DNA from: Malurus cyaneus samueli
Taxonomy: Eukaryota > Chordata > Aves > Passeriformes > Maluridae
Reading direction: 5' to 3'
NCBI GenBank assembly: GCA_009741485.1
Contig: VKON01000114.1
Coordinates: forward strand, 456,521-520,520
DNA: 64,000 bases
In this document: in pieces, positions 22,501 through 32,600 of the stretch
Position numbering within the stretch: position 1 is the first letter of the stretch
Layout of the letters: each line of letters opens with the position of its first letter
The notes under the pieces: generated by a model
Told to the model about the DNA's origin: nothing
The model's input: only the letters and a program-made list of their open reading frames with translations
Database searches by the model: none
Program-made: the position numbers and the translations under genes

Positions 22501-23961
22501 GTGTCACCATGGGTGAGGTGTTCTTGTCCCACCAGCTGTTGGCTGGAGCCTCCAGGGAGGGAGATGAGATGTTGGGGTGCTAGTGCTGAGGGTCGGGTAT
22601 CAGTGGGCAATGGCTGAGGGTCTCCTCCAGGTAAACTGGCATCTCCAGAAGCTGGGAAGCACCTTCTGGAAGCAGAGGAGCTACTGCAGACCCACCGCCT
22701 GCTGGAGGCCGACATGGCCATACAGGCAGAGAAGACCCGGGCCATCAGCGCTGCCGCCCTCCGCTTCGCCGACGCCGAGGGTAGGTGTGGTGGGACATGC
22801 TGGCATCCCCAGGCGTGGCCGAGGAAAAGCAGGACACTGTGGTGACGGACACCCACTCCGCTCCCTGCCCAGGCTAACCGTCCCTGTGACCGCCAAAGTC
22901 ATCCGGGACCGTGTGAGCCACCTGGAGATGTGCCGGCGGGAGCTGCAGGTGCTGGCAGCGCGGAGGAGAGCTTTGCTGGAGCAAATCCCGCTCGCTCTGG
23001 ACCTGCCTGTGGGAGCTGGACGAGGCGGAGAGCTGGATCAAGGAGCAGGACGCAGCTCTACTCCTCCCTGGACTTCGGAAGGACCTGCCGGGCGTGCTGC
23101 TGCTCCAGCGCGCGGCACGCTGCCTTCGAGGCCGAGCTGCGGAGCCGGGCGGGCGCGCTGGAGCAGGCGCTGGCGGTGGGCAGGGCTGGCGGCCGCGGGC
23201 CGGGCGGCCGAGCAGCTGCGGGAGCGGGGGGCGGCCGTGCGGGCGCTGTGGGCACAGCTGGAGAGCTGGCCGCGTTCCGACGCGCGGCTTGCGGGAAGCC
23301 GAGGCTTCTTCCAGTTCCAGGCGGAGGTGGAGGAGCTGGCAGAGGGGCTGCAGGATGCCCGCCGGCGAGCGGCCGCCGAGGAGCTGGGCCAGGACGAATC
23401 CCGCACCCTCGTCCTGCTGCGGCAGCACCAGGAGCTGCTGGACGAGCTGGAGGCCGCCCGGGAGCAGCTGGACAGGCTGGCGCAGCAGGCTGAGGGCTTC
23501 CCGCCGGAGCTGCGCGCAGGTCCCGAGGCGCAGAGCCGGCTGGCCACCCTGCGGGAGCTGCACGCCGAGGCGGCTGCGCTGGCCAAGCGCCGTGGCCGCC
23601 AGCTTCAGGACGCCCTGGACCTCTACAACCGTTTTCGGGGAGAGCGACGCCTGCCACCTGTGGATGGGCTCCAAGGAGACCTGGCTGGGGCAGCTGGAGG
23701 TGCCGCAGGCGCTGGAGGATCTGGACGTGACACAGCGCAGTAGGAAGGAGCCCCCAGCGCAGCGGCGCTGCCGTGCCCCGTGCCGAGTTGCTGTCCGTTC
23801 TAAGCCTGGTCGTTCCCGCAGGTTGGACGGGCTGGAGCAAGACATGGCCACCGGGCATCCAGATAGCTGCGGTCAACCAGGCGGCCGACGGGCTCCTGGC
23901 CAGCGGGCACCCCCGCAGCCCGCAGGTCCGGCAATGCCAGGAGCAGCTCAACGAAAGGTGT
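19573..23961 (+). pseudogene. SPTB: Partial SPTB copy from false duplication 1, broken by indels and the gap
   Basis: This repeats SPTB coding exons 1-14 (the calponin-homology region and the first spectrin repeats) and stops at the N run. The first exons read cleanly from ATG 19573. From about 20510 on, single-base losses and gains break most exons: ATGAAGACGCAGG instead of ATGAAGACGGCAGG, a missing GC in ATGAAGGTCTGG, a shorter G run near 21317, and so on. The right copy of the same exons (29687 onward) is nearly intact and continues into the rest of the gene. It should not be counted as a second gene; it is useful only to correct exon 13 of the main copy, where each copy carries different errors. 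Confidence 0.88.
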
Positions 23962-23986
23962 NNNNNNNNNNNNNNNNNNNNNNNNN
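23962..23986. other. 25-N assembly gap
   Basis: Exactly 25 N, a fixed-size placeholder. The sequence on the two sides overlaps by about 10 kb, so the true gap is negative. Confidence 0.98.
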
Positions 23987-24266
23987 ACCCTCAAGATCCC
24001 CCAAACTCATGACTCCCAGAGCCCTCAGCATCCCTCAAGACCCTCAAGACCCAAGGTCTCCTCCAACACTCAACACCCCCGTACCCTGGACCCCTCCCAG
24101 CCCTCAAGACCCCCGCCCAACCCTCAGCGATCCCAGGTCCCAAAAGTCCCCCTCAGCTCTCAGGAGCCCAAGACCCCAAAGGTCCCCTCAACTCTCAAGA
24201 ACCCCAAGCGCCAGATCTCAAAGGCTCCCCCACTCCCTCAAGCCCCCCCGGTGCCCCCCACCGCAC

Positions 24267-24519
24267 GGTCATAGGTGACGATCTCCTCCCCGTCGTGCAG
24301 ACCCGCGGCCCGGTTGCCGACCAGCACGAAGTCCCGGCGGCCGCACTGCGCGCATCCCACGAAGTTCAGGAGGAATGATCCGCCCTCCAGGCAGGTGGTG
24401 CCCTAGGGCGGGAGCACAGGCTGTGGCCGGGGCCGGGATCGGTGCCGGGATCGGTGCCGGTGCCCCCCGCCCCGCCTCACCCGCTCCGGGTACTCGGTGC
24501 CCACACAGCCGCCGCACAT
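24267..24519 (-). pseudogene. CHURC1: Duplicate CHURC1 exons 1-2 (assembly copy, in frame)
   Basis: Exon 1 is 24481-24519 (13 codons, [13 protein letters not shown], then a good GTGAGG donor) and exon 2 is 24267-24402. Both read in frame, unlike the copy at 13855-14100. CHURC1 exons 3-4 do not follow, because they lie before the overlap at 12476-13049. A correct CHURC1 model should combine these two exons with those two. Confidence 0.88.
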
Positions 24520-24669
24520 CTCGCGCCGCCCTCACCCGCACATCTCGCGAGAGCCGCGCCGAGGGGCGGGGCTGGCGCGCGCCGCGTGGGCGTGGCCTGC
24601 CGGGGAAACGGGCACGGGTGGATGGGCGTGGGCTACGAGCCCGTGGCGTGCGTGGGTCAGCCTGGGATA

Positions 24670-25905
24670 ATCGGCACCCGGGGCTAGTGGGGACACCCGG
24701 AGTGACCTGGGAGCACCCGGGCTAGTGGGCCGGGCTAGTGGGAACACCCGGAGTGACCTGGGAGCACCCAGGGCTAGTGGGGGACACACAGGGCTAGTGG
24801 GGAACCCGGAGTGACCTGGAGCACCCAGGGCTAGTGGGGGAACGGGCTAGTGGGGAAACCCGGAGTGACCTGGGAGCACCCGGGCTAGTGGGGGCACACG
24901 GGCTATGGGGAAACCCGGAGTGACCTGGGGCACCCAGGGCTAGTGGGGGACACACAGGGCTAGTGGGGAACACCCGGAGTGACCTGGGAGCACCCAGGGC
25001 TAGTGGGGGACACACAGGGCTAGTGGGGACACCCGGAGTGACCTGGGAGCACCCGGCTAGTGGGGGAACACAGGCTAGTGGGAACACGAGTGACCTGGAG
25101 CACCAGGGCTAGTGGGGGACACCCGGAGGACTGAGCACCGGCTAGTGGGGAACCCGGAGTGACCTGGGGCACCGGGCTAGTGGGGACACCGGGCTAGTGG
25201 GATACCCGGAGTGACCTGGGGGCATCCAGGACTGGCGAGGGGTACCCAGGGCTAGCCAGGAGCTGCCTGGGATTAGCTGGGGAACATTCAGGTGCTTGTG
25301 GGAGACCCTGGCAGGTAGCTGTGGGGGCATCCAGGCTAGTGGGGGACACCCAGGACTAGCTGGGGAGCAGCCAGGGCCAACTCTGGGGTGTTGGTAATTG
25401 GCTGGGGGACACCCTAGACTCGTGGGAAACACCCGGGCCACCTTGCAGGGTGCCTGTGACCAGCTGGGTGGCATCCAGAGCTAGTGGGCGACACTCAGGG
25501 CTGATTGTAGGGGGGCTGGGGCTAGCTGGGGGTCATCCAGGGCTAGCTGGGCACTGCCTGAGTTAGATGGAGGACGCCATGGACTGGTTGGGGACATCCA
25601 GGGCTAGTGGGGGTCACTAAGGGCTAATTGGGATGTGCCTGGGGCGAGCTAAAGGACACCAAGGTCTATCTATGGGGTGCCTGGGCGAGTTGGGCGGACT
25701 CACAGGGCTAATGGAGGACACCTAGGGGCAAACTAGGAGTGCCTGGGACTAGCTGGGGGACATCCAGGGCTAATGGGGTGCACCAGGGCTACTGGGGGCA
25801 TCCAGGGCAATGGGGTGCACCCAGGACTAGCTGGGGGCATCCAGGGCTAATGGGGTGCACCTAGGGCTAACTGGGGGGCATCCAGGGCTAGCGGGGAACA
25901 CGTGG
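24670..25905. repeat. 39-base minisatellite, right copy, indel-rich
   Basis: The same array as 14255-15830 but shorter and with many one- to three-base losses (for example GGGCTAGTGGGCCGGGCTAG at 24720). The loss of regular 39-base spacing is expected of unpolished long-read sequence in a repeat. Confidence 0.85.
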
Positions 25906-25909
25906 GCTG

Positions 25910-26377
25910 GCCGGGGACCCCCGCCGGTGTCGGCGGGGCACTGCGCCGCTCGCACGCTGCAGTGCCGTACCGCCGGTACTGGCGGTGTGCTGGCCGGTGC
26001 TGCCGCCGACGATGCTGCCGCTGCCGCTGCCGTGCTGCGGTCTGCCGTGTCGATGCTGCTGGTGCTGCTGCCGTGCCGGTGGCGCTGCGGCCGGGGGCCG
26101 CTGTGCTGCATTGCGGGGCGGGCGGCCCGTCCCCGTCCCCGTCCCTGCGCCATCCCCGTCCCCGCCCGCCCGGTCGGCTCGGCCCGGCCCTCCCGGGGGG
26201 ACGGGGCTATCGCGGGCCGGGCAGCGCCGCCGGCTCCGGGTAGGAATGTCCCTGCGCGCCCAGATAATGTTTTATATCGCGGTGCAGGGCGGCTCCGCTC
26301 CCCCGCCCCGCTCCCGCACCGCCCCGCCGCCGCCGCTGCCGCGCCGCCGCCGCTCGCCCGCCCGCCGCCCCGCGCAG
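25910..26377 (+). promoter_or_regulatory. SPTB: SPTB promoter and probable non-coding exon 1 (right copy)
   Basis: Duplicate of 15830-16284 with indels: AGATAA at 26262-26267, a shortened TATA-like TTTATAT after it, and the CGCGCAG/GTGAGA donor at 26377/26378. This copy is the one linked to the complete SPTB gene. Confidence 0.5.
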
Positions 26378-28207
26378 GTGAGACCCCGCGGCACCGGGAT
26401 GCGCCGCTCCGGGGGACACGGTGGACCGGGGACAGCGGAGGCGCCGCTGCCCGGGACACGGGGGGTGCTCCGGCAGGCGCTGCCCACCCCGGGACACCGG
26501 GTGGGGGGTCGGCACCGAACACGGGCGCGGTACCGGGAGGGCGACGGTGGGCACGGAGGAAAGTTTGGTGCGGGGGGGAAGAGCCTTCCGGGGGTCTGAG
26601 CCTGCTTTTCGCCCTGCGGCGGGGGCCCGCTGTCACCCCGAGTCCCTCGGGGCTGCTCTCGGGAAGGACGGGGCGGGCGAGTGGTGGTGACTTTCTAGGG
26701 ACAGCCCGGGGACAGTGTGGGGACACCCTGGGGACACTTTTCCCGGGGTGCCAACCCCTGGAGGGTTCCCCACATCATTCCTGGGTGCTCCTAGCACTGT
26801 TGGGACACAGTGAGCAAGGCAAGCCCAGCGGATCTTGGTGGGACCCATCACTCAACCCACTTTGTCCCCCAGCTTTCAGCAGCTGGGCAAACAGGAGTTA
26901 CTGTGAAGAGTTTTTGGGGTGCCATGCCCTTGGCCCTCCTTGTCCCAGTGCCAGGAGGATGCTCAGGGGTGGGCATTGGGCTGGTGGAATTCTTACCCTC
27001 ACTCTGATAACCCGGGGGTCCCGCAGGCCTGATTTCCCGTCTTTTCCCTTCCTAAATCTCCAGCTCCCAAAACAGGGGATTGGGGTGCCCTGGAAGACAG
27101 TGGCAAGGAGATTCAGAAAGCCCTGCTGGGTGCCAGCACGGCCCCCCGCAGAGTATTTTATCACTATCGTGTGGTTTTGGGGCACTGGCCGGTGATCTTG
27201 GGGTGCAGGGGGGCAGCTCCTAAGAAGGGAGCAGGGCTTGGCTGGCACCGCGTGCAGGGGAGGCCTATTTATAGCCAAAAATGTCTGTGGAGTGTCAGCA
27301 CGTGTGCGTGTCACCGGCTTGGGTGACATGGGACAGTCCTGGCACAGCCGGCATGTGGCCCTGGGGAAGCCCGAATTCTCCTGGCGGGTGGAAGCACGGC
27401 CGGGGAGCCCTGGCCGGAGCGGGGCATCGTGGCCGGAGGAGCCGTGCCGTGCCTTCCCATGCCCAAGCACCCCGTGCTGTGTCAGGCGGTCGTGCCGAGA
27501 GGGACCATCTGCTCCCGGCCCTGGCCCTGCGCCTGGCACGCAGGAGGCTGTTGGGGGGCTGGGGGATGCCCCACACGCTCCTGCCCCTTCCCAGCCAGAG
27601 CACGTCTGCTTTGTGGACGTGGGGGAGATGCCAAATCCAAGCGTTTTGGTGGAGCAGAGCAACGGGGACATGCCAGGCTGTGGGTGGTGGTGATGGGGGA
27701 GAATTTTGGGGTGTTTTGGGGGATTTTGATGAGTTTCTGAGCACCGGGAATGGGCTTTCCGGCAGCACGCTGTGGCTGCGAGGGATGAGCCAGGGAATGG
27801 TTTTGAGGGTGCCGTGTGTGCCAGGTGCCAACCGCTGCCCCAGCCACCCTTGGGGCGCAGGGGGACATCCCCTGTGCCTGGCGGGGGGACCGTGGTGGTG
27901 GCACGGTGCCAGCCCCTCACTGGGAAGTGCTGATTCACCGTGCCGAGCCGCCGACTGGGCAAGGCGACGCTGCCCGGGCCGCGGCCGCAGGATGCTGGCG
28001 GTGAGGCCGGCACGCTGGCATTCCCAGCTTTCCGCACGCTGAGCGGGAAGAATGACAATTCCCGGGTGGCGGGTGCCGGTGGCGGCGTGGCCGTGCCAGG
28101 GAGGGATGCTCAGGAGGCACCGGTGAGGCGAAGGGAGATTTAAAGGGTGGGTGAGCACCCGCGCTCAGAATGCTCCCATGGGCCTGCTGTGGCTCCCTTC
28201 AGCGTCA

Positions 28208-28256
28208 TCTCCTCCTCCTCCTCCTCCTCCTCCTCCTCCTCCTCTTTCTCCTCCTT
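28208..28256. repeat. TCC microsatellite, right copy
   Basis: (TCC)n run of about 49 bases in SPTB intron 1; the counterpart of 18108-18154. Confidence 0.85.
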
Positions 28257-28459
28257 GGATGCTCGTGGCCATGGCCCTGATGCTGCCGTGTTGTCGGGGC
28301 ACAGTCACAACTGAGGGGTCCTGCAGAGACCCGACACAACTTAGCACACTTGTTCTGCTGGCAGTCCCTGGAATTTTGGGGACAAAATCCCCAAATTTGG
28401 GCTCCCACAAGGCTTTCCTGCCAGGGCCAGCCCGGTGCAGAGGCCCAGCTCCAGCACCC

Positions 28460-28840
28460 TCCTGCCTGCTCCTGTACAATCTCATGTCCCCCGCACGCTC
28501 TGGTGTGTTCCTGCATGTCCTTGGTCATATGTGCATGCTCTGGCATGTTCCTGCGTGTCCTTGCTCGGGCACACACACTCTGGCACACTTCTCTTCGTCC
28601 TTGTTCACCTGTGCACGCCCTGGCGCATCCCTGTGTGTCCTTGCTCGTGCGTGCACACTGTGTCACACTTCTGTGTGTCCTCACTCACACGTGCACACTG
28701 TGATGTGTCCCTGCGTGTCCTGGGTGCACACTCCTCTGCATGCCCCTCCTCACACTCACACACTCCGGCATGCTCCCGTGTGTCCTTGCTGTGCTGTTCA
28801 CACTCCTGCACGCTCCTCCTCGTCCTCACACACTCCCAGT
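28460..28840. repeat. 44-base minisatellite in SPTB intron 1, right copy
   Basis: Counterpart of 18360-18735, with essentially the same units and order. Confidence 0.75.
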
Positions 28841-29686
28841 ACCGCCAGCTCCAAGCCAAGGCCCTGCCTGTGCCGCCCCGATTAGGGTGTGGGGTTGGGG
28901 TGTGGCACAGCCTGGCTGCCCTGATAACCCCGACAGGGAGGACCTGGGGGATGCCCGGGGGTCCCAGGGCCACCGGGGGGCCCGTGGGCTGTCACAGCTC
29001 ATGGGGACACCAGGGATTTGGGGCACATGGGGTTCCCCCTGGCACCTATGACCGAGGGCTCTGCATAGCTCTGGGCTGCCGGAGGGCCCTGGACGTGCTG
29101 CAGGCTGTGGGGAGCCCCAAGCCATCTCCTCGCACCCTTTGGGGGCCCCAGCAGCCACCGACAGCTGCTCAGAGGCATTTTTAGATACCAGCCACGTCCT
29201 ATCTGTGTCTCAAATGTCCCCGGGGGTGGATGGCCCCCCCCTTGCCGGCAGCTGTCACCCACTTTCTGCCACCGGTGCCGGTGAAGCCCCTGCGCGGCAC
29301 AGGGATTGGGGTGGGGGTGAGCAGCAGCCCCTTCCCTGGGGGCACCCAGGGGTTTGGGGAGGGGGCCCCTGGGGAGCAGGGCTGGGGTTTTGGCTGGGCA
29401 GAGGGAGCTGGGCAGGGAAGCAGCACCGTTAACAGCCGAGAGCACAGCTCAGCACAGCTCGGTGTGGGGTTCCTGGAGCAGGCAGCTGCCAGGTGCCCCC
29501 CCCAACACCTGGGCGGGGTGAGGCTAAATCCCTCTGAGCAGCTTATCCCGCGGCTCTGAGCCGCAAATCCCCACGTGCTGCAGGGCCGGCGAGCCGCCGC
29601 GGCCGCACCGATGCTCACGGTCCCGCTGTCCCCCAGGGGCCTCTCGCCGGTAGCCGACGGCCACCGGGCCGGGGCGCACCGGGACC

Positions 29687-32600
29687 ATGACCTCGGCCAA
29701 CGACTACGAGCAGCTGGAGCTGCAGCAGCAGTACAGCCGCATCAACGTCCGCTGGGACGCATCCGACGATGAGCTGGACAATGACAACAGCTCCGCGCGG
29801 CTCTTCGAGCGCTCCCGCATCAAAGCCCTGGCAGGTGGGTGGCGGGTCCCCTCGGTCTCCCCCAGCTCATGCCCACCATCGGTGACCCCATGCCCGCTGT
29901 CCCTGCAGACGAGCGTGAGGCCGTGCAGAAGAAAACCTTCACCAAGTGGGTGAACTCGCACCTGGCTCGCGTCACCTGCCGTATCTCGGACCTCTACATG
30001 GACCTCCGCGACGGGCGGGTGCTCATCAAGCTGCTGGAAGTGCTGTCAGGAGAGCTTCTGGTAGGAGCCCCATCCGACTAGACACCCTGGGACCCGTGCC
30101 CTGCCCTGCCCTGCCATGCCACACCACCTCAGCTGCCCCACCAAGGCGTTGGCCGAGGGTTGGGGTGGCAGCGTGGGCATGGGGGTGACCCTGGGCAGGG
30201 TTTGGGGTGCCTGGTGTGGAGGGGAGGGTTTTGAGCGCTGTTGTGCTGCAGCCCAAGCCCACCAAGGGCCGGATGCGGATCCACTGCCTGGAGAACGTGG
30301 ACAAGGCGCTGCAGTTCCTGCGGGAGCAGCGCGTCCACCTGGAGAACGTCGGCTCCCACGACATCGTGGACGGCAACCACCGCCTCGTCCTTGGCCTCAT
30401 CTGGACCATCATCCTCCGCTTCCAGGTGAGGAGGGGTGGTTTGGGGCATCCCTCTGCTCCACAGCTCGTTCCCAAGCAGGAGCCATCCTCCACGGAGCTG
30501 CAGTTCCAGCCCCAGGATGTCCTTTTGCCCCCAGATCCAGGACATCATCGTGGAGACACAGGAGGGCCGGGAGACGCGCTCTGCCAGGGATGCACTGCTG
30601 CTCTGGTGCCAGATGAAGACGGCAGGGTAGGTGGTGGGACCCCACGCCACTACATCGGTGTCTGGGTGCGCCCGGAGGGTGGCAGTGACACCCTGTCCCC
30701 ACTGCAGGTACCCCCACGTGAACGTCACCAACTTCACCTCGAGCTGGAAGGACGGGCTGGCCTTCAATGCCCTCATCCATAGGCACAGGTAGGCAGCATA
30801 GTGGCAGGCACAGGCGTGGTGGTGGTGCCAAGGGATGTTCCACAGGTGTGTCACCTCTGTCCCGCCCCCTCTGTCCCCAGGCCCGAGCTGGTTGACTTCC
30901 AAAACCTGACCAAATCCAACGCCCGGCACAACCTGGAGCACGCGTTCAGCGTGGCGGAACGGCACCTGGGCATCACCCCGCTCCTCGACCCCGAAGGTGA
31001 GGGGATTGCTGCCCATCCTCCTGCCTCAGTTTCCCCCGGGCCATTCCCAGAGTAAGCATTCACGGAGCACAGAGAGGTTCCCGATGCATTGAAAGAGAGC
31101 CTGGGTGGGCACAGGAGGGTTCTTATGAGGCCGTGCTGGCCTGTGGGTGGGTTGAGGTTGGGTCAGGAGTGATGCCTCTCGCTCACACTGGGCAGATGTG
31201 TTCACGGAGAACCCTGATGAGAAGTCCATCATCACCTACGTAGTGGCTTTCTACCACTACTTCTCCAAGATGAAGGTGCTGGAGGTGGAGGGAAGGCGCC
31301 TGGGCAAGGTAGGGAGCGGCACTGAGGTGGTTGGGGGGGTTCCTTTGGGATGCCGGCCCCTCATGCTCACGCTCGGTCCCGCCACAGGTCATCGAGCACG
31401 CCAAAGAAACGGAGAGGATGATTGAGGGCTATGGGGGGCTGGCATCTGACCTGCTCACCTGGATCGAGCAGACCATCGCCTCCCTCAACAGCCGCAGCTT
31501 CGCCAACTCGCTGGCTGGGGTGCAGCACCAGCTGCAAGCTTTCAGCACCTACCGCACCGTGGAGAAGCCCCCCAAGTAAGCGCTCCCCGCTCCCCGTGTC
31601 TGCCTGGTGTGCAGGGCACCCAAGGGTACCCAGCGCTGAGCTCTCTCTGGGGCAGGTTTCAGGAGAAGGGCAATCTGGAGGTGCTGCTCTTCACCATCCA
31701 GTCGCGGATGAGGGCCAACAACCAGCGTGTCTACACCCCGCACGAGGGGCGCCTGGTGTCCGACATCAACCGGGTATGGGCTCCGTCTGCTGCCGTAGTT
31801 GGGGGCTGTCTCCTGGGGTCGTCAGATCCATCTCCTTCAGGTCCTTGGGCAGGCTGGGATGGGTTCTGGGGCAGTTGAGTGCACCTTCTAGGCAGTCTAG
31901 GTCCATTCCACGATACGCTGAGCCCATCCTGGGGCAGCACTAATCCATCCTGTGGCAGGTGGTGTTCCTCCAGCTGGGGCTCACCAGCAGAACAAGACAT
32001 GGGTGGGTGGGTGGACATGGGACATGGGTGCTACCTGCCCGGTGCCGCCTTTCCCCAGGCCTGGGAGCAGCTGGAGAAAGCGGAGCACGAGCGGGAGCTG
32101 GCGCTGCGCAATGAGCTGATCCGCCAGGAGAAGCTGGAGCAGCTGGCGCGGCGCTTCGACCGCAAAGCGGCCATGCGGGAGGCCTGGCTGAGCGAGAACC
32201 AGCGCCTGGTGGCCCAGGTGAGGACGGGGACACCGCACCCCGGGGACCCCCAACCTGGGGAGCCCAACCAGAGCCTCACCACGGGCTCTGTGCCGGGGCA
32301 GGACAACTTTGGGCAGGACCTGGCGGCAGTGGAGGCGGCCAAGAAGAAGCATGAGGCCATCGAGACAGACACAGCTGCCTACAGGGAGCGGGTGCAGGCC
32401 ATTGAGGCAGTGGCCAAGGAGCTGGAGCTGGAGGGCTACCACGACATCCAGCGCATCAACGCACGCAAGGACAACATCCTGCGGCTCTGGGAGCAGCTCC
32501 TGGAGCTTCTGGCCGCCCGGCGCCAGCGCCTGGAGATGAACCTCACACTGCAGCACCTCTTCCAGGAGATGCTCCACTGCATCGACTGGATGGATGAGGT

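Larger units (their letters stand above)
13577..23961. other. Left copy of false duplication 1 (contig end before the gap)
   Basis: The segment is repeated, in the same order and orientation, at 23987-34080: CHURC1 exons 1-2, the 39-base minisatellite, the SPTB promoter and intron 1, and SPTB coding exons 1-14. Its last bases before the N run (CAGCTCAACGAAAGGTGT) reappear at about 34063-34080. The last 3 kb have frequent single-base indels in SPTB exons (for example near 20513, 20866, 21168 and 21318), while the matching right copy is in frame. This pattern indicates an unmerged contig overlap rather than a genomic tandem duplication. Confidence 0.9.
26378..29636 (+). other. SPTB intron 1 (right copy)
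   Basis: No coding sequence. It holds the paired GATA motif TTATCACTATC at 27158-27168, the TCC microsatellite at 28208-28256 and the 44-base minisatellite at about 28460-28840. It ends at the acceptor CCCCAG before 29637. Confidence 0.55.

Noticed and set aside
24267..24519. A second CHURC1 gene
   Set aside because: Only exons 1 and 2 are present and they fall inside the contig overlap; exons 3 and 4 occur once.
25855..27195. Long plus-strand open frame in the SPTB promoter and intron
   Set aside because: It covers a CpG island and an indel-rich duplicate, and the left copy of the same locus has different frames, so it is not conserved even between copies.
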